Source of the DNA: Muribaculaceae bacterium
GTDB taxonomy: Bacteria > Bacteroidota > Bacteroidia > Bacteroidales > Muribaculaceae
Length of the DNA: 64,000 nucleotides
Reading direction: 5' to 3'
NCBI GenBank assembly: GCA_017405965.1
Contig: JAFQZK010000023.1
Location: 59,190 to 123,189 of the forward strand
The notes beneath the pieces were generated by a model, which was not told the origin of the DNA, searched no databases, and saw only the letters and a program-made list of their open reading frames with translations. A program made the translations under genes and the position numbers. This document shows positions 54,461 to 62,447 of this stretch, piece after piece (the stretch's first letter is position 1; the number at the start of each line of letters is the position of its first letter).

Positions 54461-55042
54461 ATGAATGAAGTACAGTACTATTTAGGCAGAGACGATTTTG
54501 ACAGGTACGAAATCATTGAACATAATTCCACTAAGCCTGCATATAGTGGAAAATGCGTTTTTTCCATCAATGAGAATTCATTTTCCAACGGTTGCGATCG
54601 TCTAACGACAGTCTATGATTTTAATTTGTATCTACCGATAGACGAAAGCGTCTATAACACTGCAAAAAAAATGTTCATTGACGCCGTTATGCTCCTTGAT
54701 TCAATTCGGGCAATAGTAGAATTCGACAAAGGGCTCCAGCAACCTGTTAACAGGGAGTTACAAACTGGAAATCACTTTTTCTATCCTGATACAGGCTACA
54801 ATTGTGTCAAGGAGATAGATGATGGAGAAGTTTATGTTGATTATATCGATAGCGATTGCCGCAATTATGCATCTATCTTCCGTTCACAAAATTTAGTCGA
54901 AGATTGTGGTATCTCGTTTGAAGACTTGCAGGATGAAGGATTCTTCATTCACAAAGACGCGTATAATGAGACATACAGGATAACCACGGAGGCTATAAAG
55001 AACATTATGGCTTTTCTTAAGAACGAGTTTTTGAAGGCTTAA
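54461..55042 (+). CDS. Hypothetical protein of the AAA+ operon
   Basis: 193 residues, soluble and acidic. It begins MNEVQYYLGRDDFDRYEI and has VYVDYIDSDCRNYASIF and DLQDEGFFIHKDAYNETYR later. No domain is recognised. It sits one base from both neighbours, so translation is probably coupled. Confidence 0.6.
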   Translation: MNEVQYYLGRDDFDRYEIIEHNSTKPAYSGKCVFSINENSFSNGCDRLTTVYDFNLYLPIDESVYNTAKKMFIDAVMLLDSIRAIVEFDKGLQQPVNRELQTGNHFFYPDTGYNCVKEIDDGEVYVDYIDSDCRNYASIFRSQNLVEDCGISFEDLQDEGFFIHKDAYNETYRITTEAIKNIMAFLKNEFLKA

Positions 55043-55043
55043 T

Positions 55044-55475
55044 ATGGAAATCACGGTCGACATTTTGGAGGAGAAGTTTGAGGAATACAACAAGTTGTAT
55101 TTCAGGGGGCGATTGTTGTGGCCACACGAGTTCTATCTTCTCAAATCCTTTAGGGTATATGGCCGTTTCAGCTGCCGCAAACATAGGCCGGGCAGTCGCT
55201 TGCGTAATGTAAGAATCGGGATATCTATGTATTATGACTGGACTGAGGAACAATTGCGTGACGTTCTCGTTCATGAAATGCTTCACTACAAGTTGGAGCG
55301 TTCCAAGAATACTGAAAAGAAAGAGCATGGGCCGCTATTCTTGAAAGCTGCAGCCGAGTTGAACGAGAAGTACGGCTTAAATATCACGGGTAAAGGGATC
55401 ATTCCTGGACTGAAAGTCAGTTCAGTTGCCCCCAAGCGTTCATGGGCTCGTTTCTTCTTTGTACCAGCAAGTTAA
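55044..55475 (+). CDS. SprT-like zinc metallopeptidase, copy 1
   Basis: 143 residues. The start EITVDILEEKFEEYNKLYF is shared with the other two SprT-like proteins of the island. The zinc motif is HEMLH (H77, E78, H81), followed by EHGPLF, whose histidine is the likely third ligand, as in SprT domains. SprT/Spartan proteins cut DNA-bound or aggregated proteins; the short bacterial forms are poorly known. The C-terminal part (GLKVSSVAPKRSWARFFF) is basic. In operon with the AAA+ ATPase. Confidence 0.78.
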   Translation: MEITVDILEEKFEEYNKLYFRGRLLWPHEFYLLKSFRVYGRFSCRKHRPGSRLRNVRIGISMYYDWTEEQLRDVLVHEMLHYKLERSKNTEKKEHGPLFLKAAAELNEKYGLNITGKGIIPGLKVSSVAPKRSWARFFFVPAS

Positions 55476-55493
55476 CAAAATACAATAAAGGAA

Positions 55494-56384
55494 ATGGGAT
55501 ACGATCGAATCAATAATTATAGGACTGGACTGAAGATAATAAACGAAGGTTTATTATATGGTCTCTTGTCAGTGCCTTCTTTCTCTGGAAAAGAAAAATG
55601 GATGCAATATTACATCATGGAATATGCCAGAAGAAAAGACATTCCTGCTGGCATTGACGATAAGGGCAATATATACCTTTGTAAAGGCTCTTTGTCCGAA
55701 GGAGAGATCTACCCTTGTGTAACAGCACACATGGATACTGTTCACAGTCGCCAGATCCCATTTATCGAAGCAAACAAGAAAATTCCATTGCAGACAGAGG
55801 TTGTCAATGGCAATCATCTCATTTTTGCCGAGGACTTTGGCTTGGGCGGAGACGATAAGGCCGGAATTGTTATCGCATTAACCATCATGGAAATGTTGCC
55901 AGTGTGTAAGGCCGTTTTCTTTGTAGAAGAGGAAATCGGGTGTGGCGGCAGTGAGGTTGCCGAACTGTCTTGGTTCAGGGATGTTGGATATATCATTGCT
56001 TTTGACGCTCCTGGTCGAAATTGCGCATCGTGGTCGTGTGGCGGTGAACTGTTGTTTGATAGGACATTCTATGAGAAGTTCCTTAGGGAGTTGGGGAACA
56101 AATACGGCCTGACCAATTATGAAGCCCATCCTTATACCGACGTTATGATGCTGAGAATGAATACCTGCCTCGCATGTATGAACTTTGGTGCTGGCTATTA
56201 CAATCATCACACATCCATCGAATATGTGGTTGCAGAGGATATGGATCAAGCCGTGGCTATGGGGCTTCACCTTATCAATCGATTAGGTAACAAAGAATAT
56301 ATAATACCTTATACGCCACACTATTTGGATGTTGATAACGCAGATTATAATTACTTTAAAGCGCTATTTAATAACCACAAATAG
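55494..56384 (+). CDS. M20/M28-type co-catalytic zinc peptidase
   Basis: 296 residues. Metal and catalytic motifs are clear: TAHMDTVH (H79, D81), GGDDKAG (D120), VEEEIGCGGS (E145-E147), FDAPG, and a late histidine in YYNHHTSIEY. The plan resembles PepT-like M20 or M42/M28 aminopeptidases but is shorter than most M20 enzymes and appears to lack a full dimerisation domain. No signal peptide, so cytosolic. It probably trims peptides, perhaps after the SprT-like enzymes or the ATPase act. It lies 18 bases after one SprT-like gene and 16 before another. Confidence 0.8.
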   Translation: MGYDRINNYRTGLKIINEGLLYGLLSVPSFSGKEKWMQYYIMEYARRKDIPAGIDDKGNIYLCKGSLSEGEIYPCVTAHMDTVHSRQIPFIEANKKIPLQTEVVNGNHLIFAEDFGLGGDDKAGIVIALTIMEMLPVCKAVFFVEEEIGCGGSEVAELSWFRDVGYIIAFDAPGRNCASWSCGGELLFDRTFYEKFLRELGNKYGLTNYEAHPYTDVMMLRMNTCLACMNFGAGYYNHHTSIEYVVAEDMDQAVAMGLHLINRLGNKEYIIPYTPHYLDVDNADYNYFKALFNNHK

Positions 56385-56400
56385 ATTTATTCAAGACCAT

Positions 56401-56856
56401 ATGAAGATAACAAAGGAAGACTTGAAGGCACGGTTTGACGAGTACAACCGGCTGTATTTCGGCTCGGTGCTGCCCCGATGCGAGTTCTCCGTTATTAAAT
56501 TGAGTTGCCTTGGCCGTTATATGTTCTCTTCTGGAAAGAACGGCAAACGCAAGTACTGGATCAGGTTGACTAGTGACGTTAACTGGACAGAGGAGTCTCT
56601 TAGGGACGTGCTCATTCATGAAATGATACATCACTATGTAGTTGCTATCGACGGCTGCAAAGGTATTGACGGATTCAGTTGGTATGGTTTATTCGGCCAT
56701 GGGAAACGATTTCGCAGACAAGTTAAGAGGATTAACCGCGAACACGGCTTGAAGATACACATTCATGGTGATTCCAATCTATATCACAAAAACGAAAGAG
56801 TCCCGACCACCAGGTGGGGAAAATTCGTGAGATGTATCAACTATAATCTGACATAG
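56401..56856 (+). CDS. SprT-like zinc metallopeptidase, copy 2
   Basis: 151 residues from ATG 56401; a longer frame from 56329 overlaps the peptidase gene and is rejected. It starts KITKEDLKARFDEYNRLYFG, as in the other two copies, with zinc motif HEMIHH (H73, E74, H77) and GHGKRF giving a likely third ligand. The C-terminus is basic (NERVPTTRWGKFVRC). The protein is diverged from copies 1 and 3, so the paralogues have had time to specialise. Same operon. Confidence 0.78.
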   Translation: MKITKEDLKARFDEYNRLYFGSVLPRCEFSVIKLSCLGRYMFSSGKNGKRKYWIRLTSDVNWTEESLRDVLIHEMIHHYVVAIDGCKGIDGFSWYGLFGHGKRFRRQVKRINREHGLKIHIHGDSNLYHKNERVPTTRWGKFVRCINYNLT

Positions 56857-56872
56857 AGAAATCAAGGTTGCT

Positions 56873-57100
56873 ATGGAGCATTCAAAAGAAATAATCAAGA
56901 ATCTTCCTCAAATATTTGATGAAGAACTGGAAGAAATCAGGCTCTTAACTGAAAAGTTGGTTGAAATTACTCTAGATGATTTTGACAAAGCCTGTGCAAT
57001 AATTGATTCGATTTATGAACAATTTCATGGCATATTAAGTCAAGAGCAAATTGAATCTTTGATTATTAGTGAACTGAGGACAAGAAATCTATACAGCTAA
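56873..57100 (+). CDS. Small helical protein of the AAA+ operon
   Basis: 75 residues, acidic and almost certainly all-helical (FDEELEEIRLLTEKLVEITL). No family is recognised. It is 16 and 13 bases from its neighbours. It could be an adaptor or an inhibitor of one of the peptidases, which is only a guess. Confidence 0.6.
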   Translation: MEHSKEIIKNLPQIFDEELEEIRLLTEKLVEITLDDFDKACAIIDSIYEQFHGILSQEQIESLIISELRTRNLYS

Positions 57101-57113
57101 CTGTAATTACAAT

Positions 57114-57923
57114 ATGGAGAAAATGACAGACTATCTCAAGAAATGGCGCGAGGTAATGCCATCATGGTTGGCAAACTATCGTCCAGGTGACCATGTTGAG
57201 TTTAGCGATTTCATGGGAGGCCGGATTGGCTATTACCCAGGGAGTTTTTTTGACGGATGCTTAATCAAGACGGCAAACAAAGCGCACTGCTTACACGCTT
57301 TTCTATATGTTGATTATGGGGTTACTCGTGAAGAAGTTGAGGAAGAGTTGGGTAAGGAGAATGCTCTCTTGGGATATCACTCGATTGGGCGTGTAGAGTG
57401 GCCTTTTAAGGACATTATGCCCCATGGATTTTTTCATTTACCCTCTGAGTATACACCAATGATCAATAAAAGATTGATGCTTGTGGAGGAAGGCGTGAAA
57501 CCGTTTTGCATTATGGAGGCATATGAACGAAATAATGACAGGGACGATACTTGGGGATCCGAACGCCTAGCACTTGCCTATCTTTTCGCTGACGGCATTA
57601 CCGCCTTTTATGAGTTGTTCGTTAATCAATACAACAAGGCCCCATGGTTATTTTTACTCCAGGATCACGGTCTAGGTGGTAATTACAACAAATTTGGAAA
57701 AGGTGGAATTCTTGACAAGATTATCCAGCGATACGGGAAATTTCCGACCTTCGTAATTCGTGATGTCCGCAGCACCCATATTTGGGACGGTTACCAGCCA
57801 GTTGTTGGTGTCAATGCGGTCTCGGGAGGCATGCACAAAAATCTAAGGATACTTTGTCAAAGGGACAAGGAAATAAAGCACAATCTGAACGAAGAATATC
57901 TCCAGTCCCTGACTGAAGAATAA
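57114..57923 (+). CDS. Hypothetical protein of the AAA+ operon
   Basis: 269 residues, soluble. It has a beta-rich N-terminal part (RPGDHVEFSDFMGGRIGYYP, then FFDGCLIKT) and a larger C-terminal part with LFLLQDHGLGGNYNKFGKGG and RDVRSTHIWDGYQPVVG. No domain is recognised. The GGNYNKFGKGG loop looks like a possible nucleotide or phosphate contact, but this is weak. Confidence 0.6.
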   Translation: MEKMTDYLKKWREVMPSWLANYRPGDHVEFSDFMGGRIGYYPGSFFDGCLIKTANKAHCLHAFLYVDYGVTREEVEEELGKENALLGYHSIGRVEWPFKDIMPHGFFHLPSEYTPMINKRLMLVEEGVKPFCIMEAYERNNDRDDTWGSERLALAYLFADGITAFYELFVNQYNKAPWLFLLQDHGLGGNYNKFGKGGILDKIIQRYGKFPTFVIRDVRSTHIWDGYQPVVGVNAVSGGMHKNLRILCQRDKEIKHNLNEEYLQSLTEE

Positions 57924-57935
57924 CGCATTCGCCAA

Positions 57936-58313
57936 ATGCAGGAGTGGACGCCAAATGAGTGGACACAATATTATAGTGCTGGTGGCACTAAAACATTAGA
58001 GGAGTTCCGCGATGCCCTGTTAAGTAAAGGAGAAGAAATAATACAAGAAAAGTATGGTAGCGAATATATGACGCCTGAAGAAGCTCGCAAGCGGCTTCAT
58101 GCGTTTGTCGAAAAACTAAGAGAGAAATATGGCAAAAAACGAAAGATCAAAGAGGTGAACATTAACGGCAGCCGAGTCTACGTTGAGAATGGCGAGGTAA
58201 AAACCGTTTTAAGTGATGAAATTCAAAGAACCGGCTACATGTCGGTTGAAGAATGTTATCAACTCATTGACTCAGCTATCAGAATGGTTTATGAGTTAAA
58301 TGAGAAATTATAA
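57936..58313 (+). CDS. Hypothetical protein, last gene of the AAA+ operon
   Basis: 125 residues, mainly helical with a short beta hairpin (KEVNINGSRVYVENGEVKTV). It starts MQEWTPNEWTQYYSAGGTKT. No family known to me. The stop codon TAA (58311-58313) abuts the left inverted repeat of the next cassette. Confidence 0.6.
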   Translation: MQEWTPNEWTQYYSAGGTKTLEEFRDALLSKGEEIIQEKYGSEYMTPEEARKRLHAFVEKLREKYGKKRKIKEVNINGSRVYVENGEVKTVLSDEIQRTGYMSVEECYQLIDSAIRMVYELNEKL

Positions 58314-58357
58314 GGGAATGATATACTATTTGTCCCAGAATGAAAAGAAATCACATT

Positions 58358-58714
58358 TCAACTGAAATTGATGGAATAATGATGAATAAAATCACCCAAA
58401 TTACCACCAAATTGTACCTTTCTCAACCCAAGAGTTTCTAGCATTGTTATTGCTTCTTTTACTGTTTCATTCCTCGAATCTGCAAGAAATACCGCATGAT
58501 ACGAACCGTCTTTTTCTACTTTGGTTTGCACATTAAAACCATGACGATTGCAAATGTCATAAACTATGTCATCAAGAACTTTGTATATACCCATATCATC
58601 ACCATCATTCTCATTGATGGAAGTTTTTTGTGAATATTGCTCATTGATATACTCTCGAACCACATTTTTGATTATTCCCTCAATAATCACTTCTTTTCGC
58701 TTATTTCTATCCAT
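58358..58714 (-). CDS. Hypothetical protein in the inverted-repeat cassette
   Basis: 118 residues. The N-terminal half is helical (KRKEVIIEGIIKNVVREYIN); the C-terminal half is alpha/beta (GFNVQTKVEKDGSYHAVFLA, ETVKEAITMLETLGL). No family recognised. Divergent from the gene at 58789 with a 74-base spacer; both are strongly AT-rich compared even with other island genes. Confidence 0.55.
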   Translation of the reverse strand: MDRNKRKEVIIEGIIKNVVREYINEQYSQKTSINENDGDDMGIYKVLDDIVYDICNRHGFNVQTKVEKDGSYHAVFLADSRNETVKEAITMLETLGLRKVQFGGNLGDFIHHYSINFS

Positions 58715-58788
58715 ATCAATTTACTTTACTTATAAATAGTAATTTATCAGATATTTTTTGTATTATTGCGCCAATAATAGTTTTCGAC

Positions 58789-59202
58789 ATGGAATACAGA
58801 AAAAACGTAAAAATTGAAATCAGTAGTGCCGATGCTACGATATCATTAGTTCATAAAGGCAATATTTTGTCGGCCATAGTAAAGAACCCTAATGGCAAAA
58901 AAGTTGCATCAATTGATTCGATTAAAATGACAATTGGAAACGACGAACATTTTAATGGTTTTGAATGCTTTTATGTTCAATCAATAAATGCAATTAGTAA
59001 TTATGAAATTATGTTTCGCTTACAACAGTTCTTTTATGAAAGCGTTCATAATTTGGGATATAGGTACTTATTATTTGAGACAAGAAATCCGATATTGTTG
59101 GATATTGCAAAGCATTTATATGTAATTGAACCAATTAAAGGGACCAATTGCTATATTGCGGATTTGGATAGAATGTTCTATCATTCCTTAACTGATAAGT
59201 AA
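58789..59202 (+). CDS. Hypothetical protein in the inverted-repeat cassette
   Basis: 137 residues, alpha/beta, beginning MEYRKNVKIEISSADATISL. The pattern of strands and the segment LRYLLFETRNPILLDIAKHL-like (from about residue 95) recall N-acetyltransferase or antitoxin-like folds, without a diagnostic motif. A possible -7 box TATTATTG lies at 58761-58768. The divergent two-gene layout could be a toxin-antitoxin or immunity pair; unproven. Confidence 0.55.
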   Translation: MEYRKNVKIEISSADATISLVHKGNILSAIVKNPNGKKVASIDSIKMTIGNDEHFNGFECFYVQSINAISNYEIMFRLQQFFYESVHNLGYRYLLFETRNPILLDIAKHLYVIEPIKGTNCYIADLDRMFYHSLTDK

Positions 59203-59339
59203 GCAAATGCAGCCTGATTGGACTGTATTCATATTTTAGCAATTTTTATGTTAGAAATTACTTGAGGACAAATAGTATATCATTCCCAATTATAATGCTA
59301 TCGATAGCTAATTGCTTTATCTTTTCTCAAAAGTTTTTG

Positions 59340-59347
59340 TATTTTTG
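59340..59347 (+). promoter_or_regulatory. -7 box of the 59375 gene set
   Basis: TATTTTTG, 27 bases before the ATG at 59375. -33 box unclear. Confidence 0.5.
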
Positions 59348-59374
59348 TGAAGTGTAACAATAAATTGAACGATT

Positions 59375-60178
59375 ATGTTTGGAGTTGACGACAAGAAATG
59401 CAGTGACATGGAGGTAGCTCAAGGCTACTGGGAGCGCATGAAAGATAGAATGGCTTGGTGCCGCAATGCCGCCACCGAATACCTTAAGAACAACGAGCGG
59501 CGCAGGTTCTACAAGTTGACGTATCGAGTTGACCCAGGTGAGAAGGTGGCCTATGTAGCCATCAGCGACAAAATCCTTCAGGAGGCGGAAAATGCGTTGA
59601 AGAAAGAATTTGCCGAGAATGGCCCATTCAACAATGATGATGAGAAAGACGATTTCTACATGGAGGTGATCACCGACATTCTTTGTGACTATGTGCCTGA
59701 GGAAGACCAACATTGGGCCGGAGGGTCGCCCATCATCATGGACTTCAATCGCGATGAGTTTATCTATTGCACAAGTTTTAAGGTGATGCACACCGATTTT
59801 CTCAAAGAAGAGCCAGAGGAGTTTGTGTATGATGTCTGCAATATCGAGTTGTCCAATGAGGAGTATATCGACCTGGTTGCGGCAAAGCTGTTTGATCAGC
59901 ACCTGGCCTTCTATGATTTGAAATACCTCTATGAGGACATCTATCATCGCGTGGATGATCTTTGCCAACTACCGCATCACCATCACATCATCTTCATGCA
60001 GGAAATCAACGAGACAGCCCAGGCTATCCTCGACAGCAAGAGCAAGGATGAGTTGCCCAAGCCCATAGGCGGTGATAATCCTTTCATGCCCGTTATCTGG
60101 AATGTTCTATTCAAGAATGCTGACCAGTTTGATGATCCTCTACTAATGAAGGCGCTCAAGATTGCCGTAACTAATTGA
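59375..60178 (+). CDS. Hypothetical acidic protein
   Basis: 267 residues, acidic, soluble, probably mostly helical. It begins MFGVDDKKCSDMEVAQGYWE and has a histidine run HHHH near residue 206 (LCQLPHHHHIIFMQEINETA). The higher GC of this gene compared with the flanking cassette suggests separate origin. No family is recognised. Four bases separate it from the next gene, so they are probably co-translated. Confidence 0.6.
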   Translation: MFGVDDKKCSDMEVAQGYWERMKDRMAWCRNAATEYLKNNERRRFYKLTYRVDPGEKVAYVAISDKILQEAENALKKEFAENGPFNNDDEKDDFYMEVITDILCDYVPEEDQHWAGGSPIIMDFNRDEFIYCTSFKVMHTDFLKEEPEEFVYDVCNIELSNEEYIDLVAAKLFDQHLAFYDLKYLYEDIYHRVDDLCQLPHHHHIIFMQEINETAQAILDSKSKDELPKPIGGDNPFMPVIWNVLFKNADQFDDPLLMKALKIAVTN

Positions 60179-60182
60179 AACG

Positions 60183-61184
60183 ATGAGTCGGAGTAAATTG
60201 AAAAGTCGCTGGATGCGACGTTGCATACAAGAGATATTCGGCCCTCGCGATCAGCGTCAGCGCAACCCTCACAAATTTGATGAGATGCCAAAGAACACGC
60301 CGTCACGTCACATTTCGATGCGCTGTACTGAGGTTTCCTGGATGCAGGAGAGCGGATCCTTTGGTGGCCACAAAGTCAAGCACCAGGGCCACCGCATGGT
60401 GAGCGGCATCGTCCGCCAAAAGGTCAAGGAAGAATTACGCCAACAAATCGACAACGAGTTGTCCGAGTTAGAGCCCAATAATTCAAATACGATTATGAAT
60501 AATATTTACACATTTTGGACAGTAGGCTATCTTGAGATAGATGGAAAAGATGTCAACACACTTGATGTCGCATTGACCCCGGCTGAAGTTCAGTCAATTT
60601 ACGACTGGTTTGCATTACGCCAAAATAAATGGATAAGTTTCATTCCACAGGCGTTTCGGAATCATAATCAAGAATTGTACGACAAGCTTTATACATCGCT
60701 TGTTGAACTTATGAATCAAGCGAATCCTGAAACATATGAATGCGATGATGATTGGGATGAGGAAGAGTTTCCTGAAATTGAATATGATCCAAGTATTGAC
60801 CCTACATCTTATGACTCTCCATTTGGTTTACTTCATTGGCCTCATCGTATATTTAAGGAATTGAATATCAACGAGCCGAATGTCACAATTTGGGTACATG
60901 AGAAAGGCAAAGATCCCAATATGGAAGGTTTGGGATATCCAATCTACCTTGACGAGATCCATTCTGCTGAATTGCATGAGATCATGCAAGATCGCTTCGG
61001 CAATAATAATCAAACCCCATATATCAATATTGAAATACTTAGGCAAAATAACAATGATCTTTACTTAGAAATAAAGAACCAAGTGGATGATATTTTGCCT
61101 GACTATGGTATCAACACCACAGAATCTCACGAACTAGTGTACTCCTTGTATCAACATACCATTAAGTCAATGAGTGGTTTATAG
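60183..61184 (+). CDS. Hypothetical protein with basic N-terminal and acidic C-terminal parts
   Basis: 333 residues. Residues 1-100 are very basic (KLKSRWMRRCIQEIFGPRDQ, HKVKHQGHRMVSGIVRQKVK), perhaps nucleic-acid binding. From about residue 104 (MNNIYTFWTVGYLEIDGKDV) the character changes to a strongly acidic domain (DDDWDEEEFPEIEYD). The change in composition, with an internal methionine at the junction and a drop in GC, suggests a fusion of two former genes. No domain is recognised. Confidence 0.6.
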   Translation: MSRSKLKSRWMRRCIQEIFGPRDQRQRNPHKFDEMPKNTPSRHISMRCTEVSWMQESGSFGGHKVKHQGHRMVSGIVRQKVKEELRQQIDNELSELEPNNSNTIMNNIYTFWTVGYLEIDGKDVNTLDVALTPAEVQSIYDWFALRQNKWISFIPQAFRNHNQELYDKLYTSLVELMNQANPETYECDDDWDEEEFPEIEYDPSIDPTSYDSPFGLLHWPHRIFKELNINEPNVTIWVHEKGKDPNMEGLGYPIYLDEIHSAELHEIMQDRFGNNNQTPYINIEILRQNNNDLYLEIKNQVDDILPDYGINTTESHELVYSLYQHTIKSMSGL

Positions 61185-61227
61185 TGATAACAATGCCAAC
61201 AGTTTTTTCATTTCATTGTCAAATTAA

Positions 61228-61689
61228 ATGGAGATAACAAAGGAGGATTTACAACAAAGTTTTGATGAATACAACCAATTGTATTTTGATGGTAAACTGA
61301 AAAGCGTCAATCTGGGTTTTCTAAGCAAAAGTTTTAAAACCATTGTTGGGGTATTTGAATTTGAAATCGATAACAACTGGCACGTAAAAAATCCATCCAT
61401 TAAAGTAAGTAAAAGAATCGATTGGGACGAAGATAAACTGAAAAGCGTTTTATTGCATGAAATGGCGCACTTTTCAGTAACACAAAAATATAGAAAGAAT
61501 AAAAAACATGGTCTAGCATATATAAAAGAGTGCAAACGAATCGAAAGCCAACATAATGTGACCGTTTGGCACTGTTGGATGAGAAAAGGCTATATAGATA
61601 AAAGGGAGAGCATCTTTACCTGGCCCTTAATATTTTGTTGCAATATTGCGTCGATAGTCAAATTCAGGATAATTCAAAGAATCATTTAG
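61228..61689 (+). CDS. SprT-like zinc metallopeptidase, copy 3
   Basis: 153 residues, starting EITKEDLQQSFDEYNQLYFD like copies 1 and 2. The zinc motif is HEMAH (H77, E78, H81) with KKHGLAY as the likely third-ligand region. The C-terminal 40 residues are hydrophobic and aromatic (FTWPLIFCCNIASIVKF), unlike the other copies, and could contact membrane. It lies 43 bases after the 60183 gene. Confidence 0.75.
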   Translation: MEITKEDLQQSFDEYNQLYFDGKLKSVNLGFLSKSFKTIVGVFEFEIDNNWHVKNPSIKVSKRIDWDEDKLKSVLLHEMAHFSVTQKYRKNKKHGLAYIKECKRIESQHNVTVWHCWMRKGYIDKRESIFTWPLIFCCNIASIVKFRIIQRII

Positions 61690-61730
61690 CGTTATATTCG
61701 GCAGATTTCAAAAAATGCTACCTTTAGACG

Positions 61731-61762
61731 GTTGTGGGAAGAATGAAATAGCACTAATTTTG
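61731..61762 (+). promoter_or_regulatory. Promoter upstream of the small HTH gene
   Basis: GTTG at 61731-61734, 20 bases, TAATTTTG at 61755-61762. The first ATG of a gene is at 62012, so the leader is about 240 bases. Confidence 0.6.
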
Positions 61763-61881
61763 CAGCGGAAACCCAACCAACTTAGATGGAATAAAGGGGT
61801 TCTGCACGAAAAATCGTCTGCCGAACGTGTACACAATTTCTCGGCAGTCCTTACGAATAGCTAATTCCTCCATCTATTTAA

Positions 61882-61986
61882 TTGACAAGGGCTGTATGCT
61901 GCACGAATCTGGCTATAATGTCCATTGTAAATCCTTCCTGGTCTATGGTGAGCGCCCCTGTACGATCTCTCATGCAGCCTTGTCAA
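61882..61986 (+). ncRNA. Long inverted repeat in the leader of the HTH gene (candidate structured RNA)
   Basis: TTGACAAGG-GCTGTATG near 61882 pairs with CATGCAG-CCTTGTCAA at 61971-61986, enclosing about 70 bases. Could be an operator pair for the HTH protein or an RNA stem. Confidence 0.4.
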
Positions 61987-62011
61987 CGGTTTCTTATAAA
62001 GGCTCAAGATT

Positions 62012-62203
62012 ATGGATATCGCAACTTCAATAACAAAACTAAGGACCAGCAGACTCTATACGAGGAAGGCGCTGGCGGAGAAAGCCGGGATAAACCTTCG
62101 GCACCTTATCGCTGTAGAGGATGGTCGAGAAGAAGCCACTCAACAGGATATAGAGGCCATCAGTCGAGTATTCCATGTAAAACCTGAAGATTGGCTAAAG
62201 TGA
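62012..62203 (+). CDS. Small XRE-family HTH regulator
   Basis: 63 residues, nearly all one lambda-repressor-like HTH domain: LRTSRLYTRKALAEKAGINL, RHLIAVEDGREEATQQDIEA, then IARVFHVKPEDWL-like end (ISRVFHVKPEDWLK). It is probably the regulator of its own operon with the 62205 gene, which starts one base after its stop. Antitoxin-type regulators have the same size, but no toxin is recognised. Confidence 0.8.
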   Translation: MDIATSITKLRTSRLYTRKALAEKAGINLRHLIAVEDGREEATQQDIEAISRVFHVKPEDWLK

Positions 62204-62204
62204 T

Positions 62205-62447
62205 ATGGGAAGATATGTGATAAAGACACACCTGATAGATAAGCCGGAGATCACTTTCTACTACAAAGGAACAGCTAATGAGGAAGGTGTATCTTTCGCC
62301 ATGAATACTATCGTGGGGTTTGATATTTCAGATGCAATGGTCTTTTATGATAAAGAGGATGCCGTTCAACTTTGTGATAAGCTGAATAAGGATAGGAAGG
62401 TATTGTTAAAGTATGGATATGAGCCGTTCGAGATGCAGATTCTGTAG
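62205..62447 (+). CDS. Hypothetical protein paired with the HTH regulator
   Basis: 80 residues, a compact alpha/beta protein beginning MGRYVIKTHLIDKPEITFYY, with FYDKEDAVQLCDKLNKDRKV. No family is recognised. Translation is probably coupled to the HTH gene. Confidence 0.6.
   Translation: MGRYVIKTHLIDKPEITFYYKGTANEEGVSFAMNTIVGFDISDAMVFYDKEDAVQLCDKLNKDRKVLLKYGYEPFEMQIL

Larger units (their letters stand above)
58314..59287. mobile_element. Two-gene cassette bounded by perfect 22-bp inverted repeats
   Basis: Bases 58314-58335 (beginning GGGAATGATATACTATTT) are the exact reverse complement of 59266-59287, and ATTATAA continues the match with a two-base offset outside. The 974-base unit holds one leftward and one rightward gene. 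No recombinase is inside. It might be an invertible segment, a mobilised cassette, or two transcription ends sharing the same hairpin half. Confidence 0.7.
61690..62011. other. Promoter and leader region of the small HTH gene
   Basis: A 322-base gap with a promoter at 61731-61762 and a long imperfect inverted repeat at 61882-61986. It lacks a convincing reading frame. Confidence 0.5.

Noticed and set aside
58358-59202. Calling the cassette a toxin-antitoxin system
   Set aside because: The genes are divergent rather than co-directional and neither protein shows a toxin or antitoxin motif; kept only as a possibility.
61882-61986. Retron msr/msd RNA
   Set aside because: Inverted repeats suggested it, but there is no reverse transcriptase gene in the neighbourhood.
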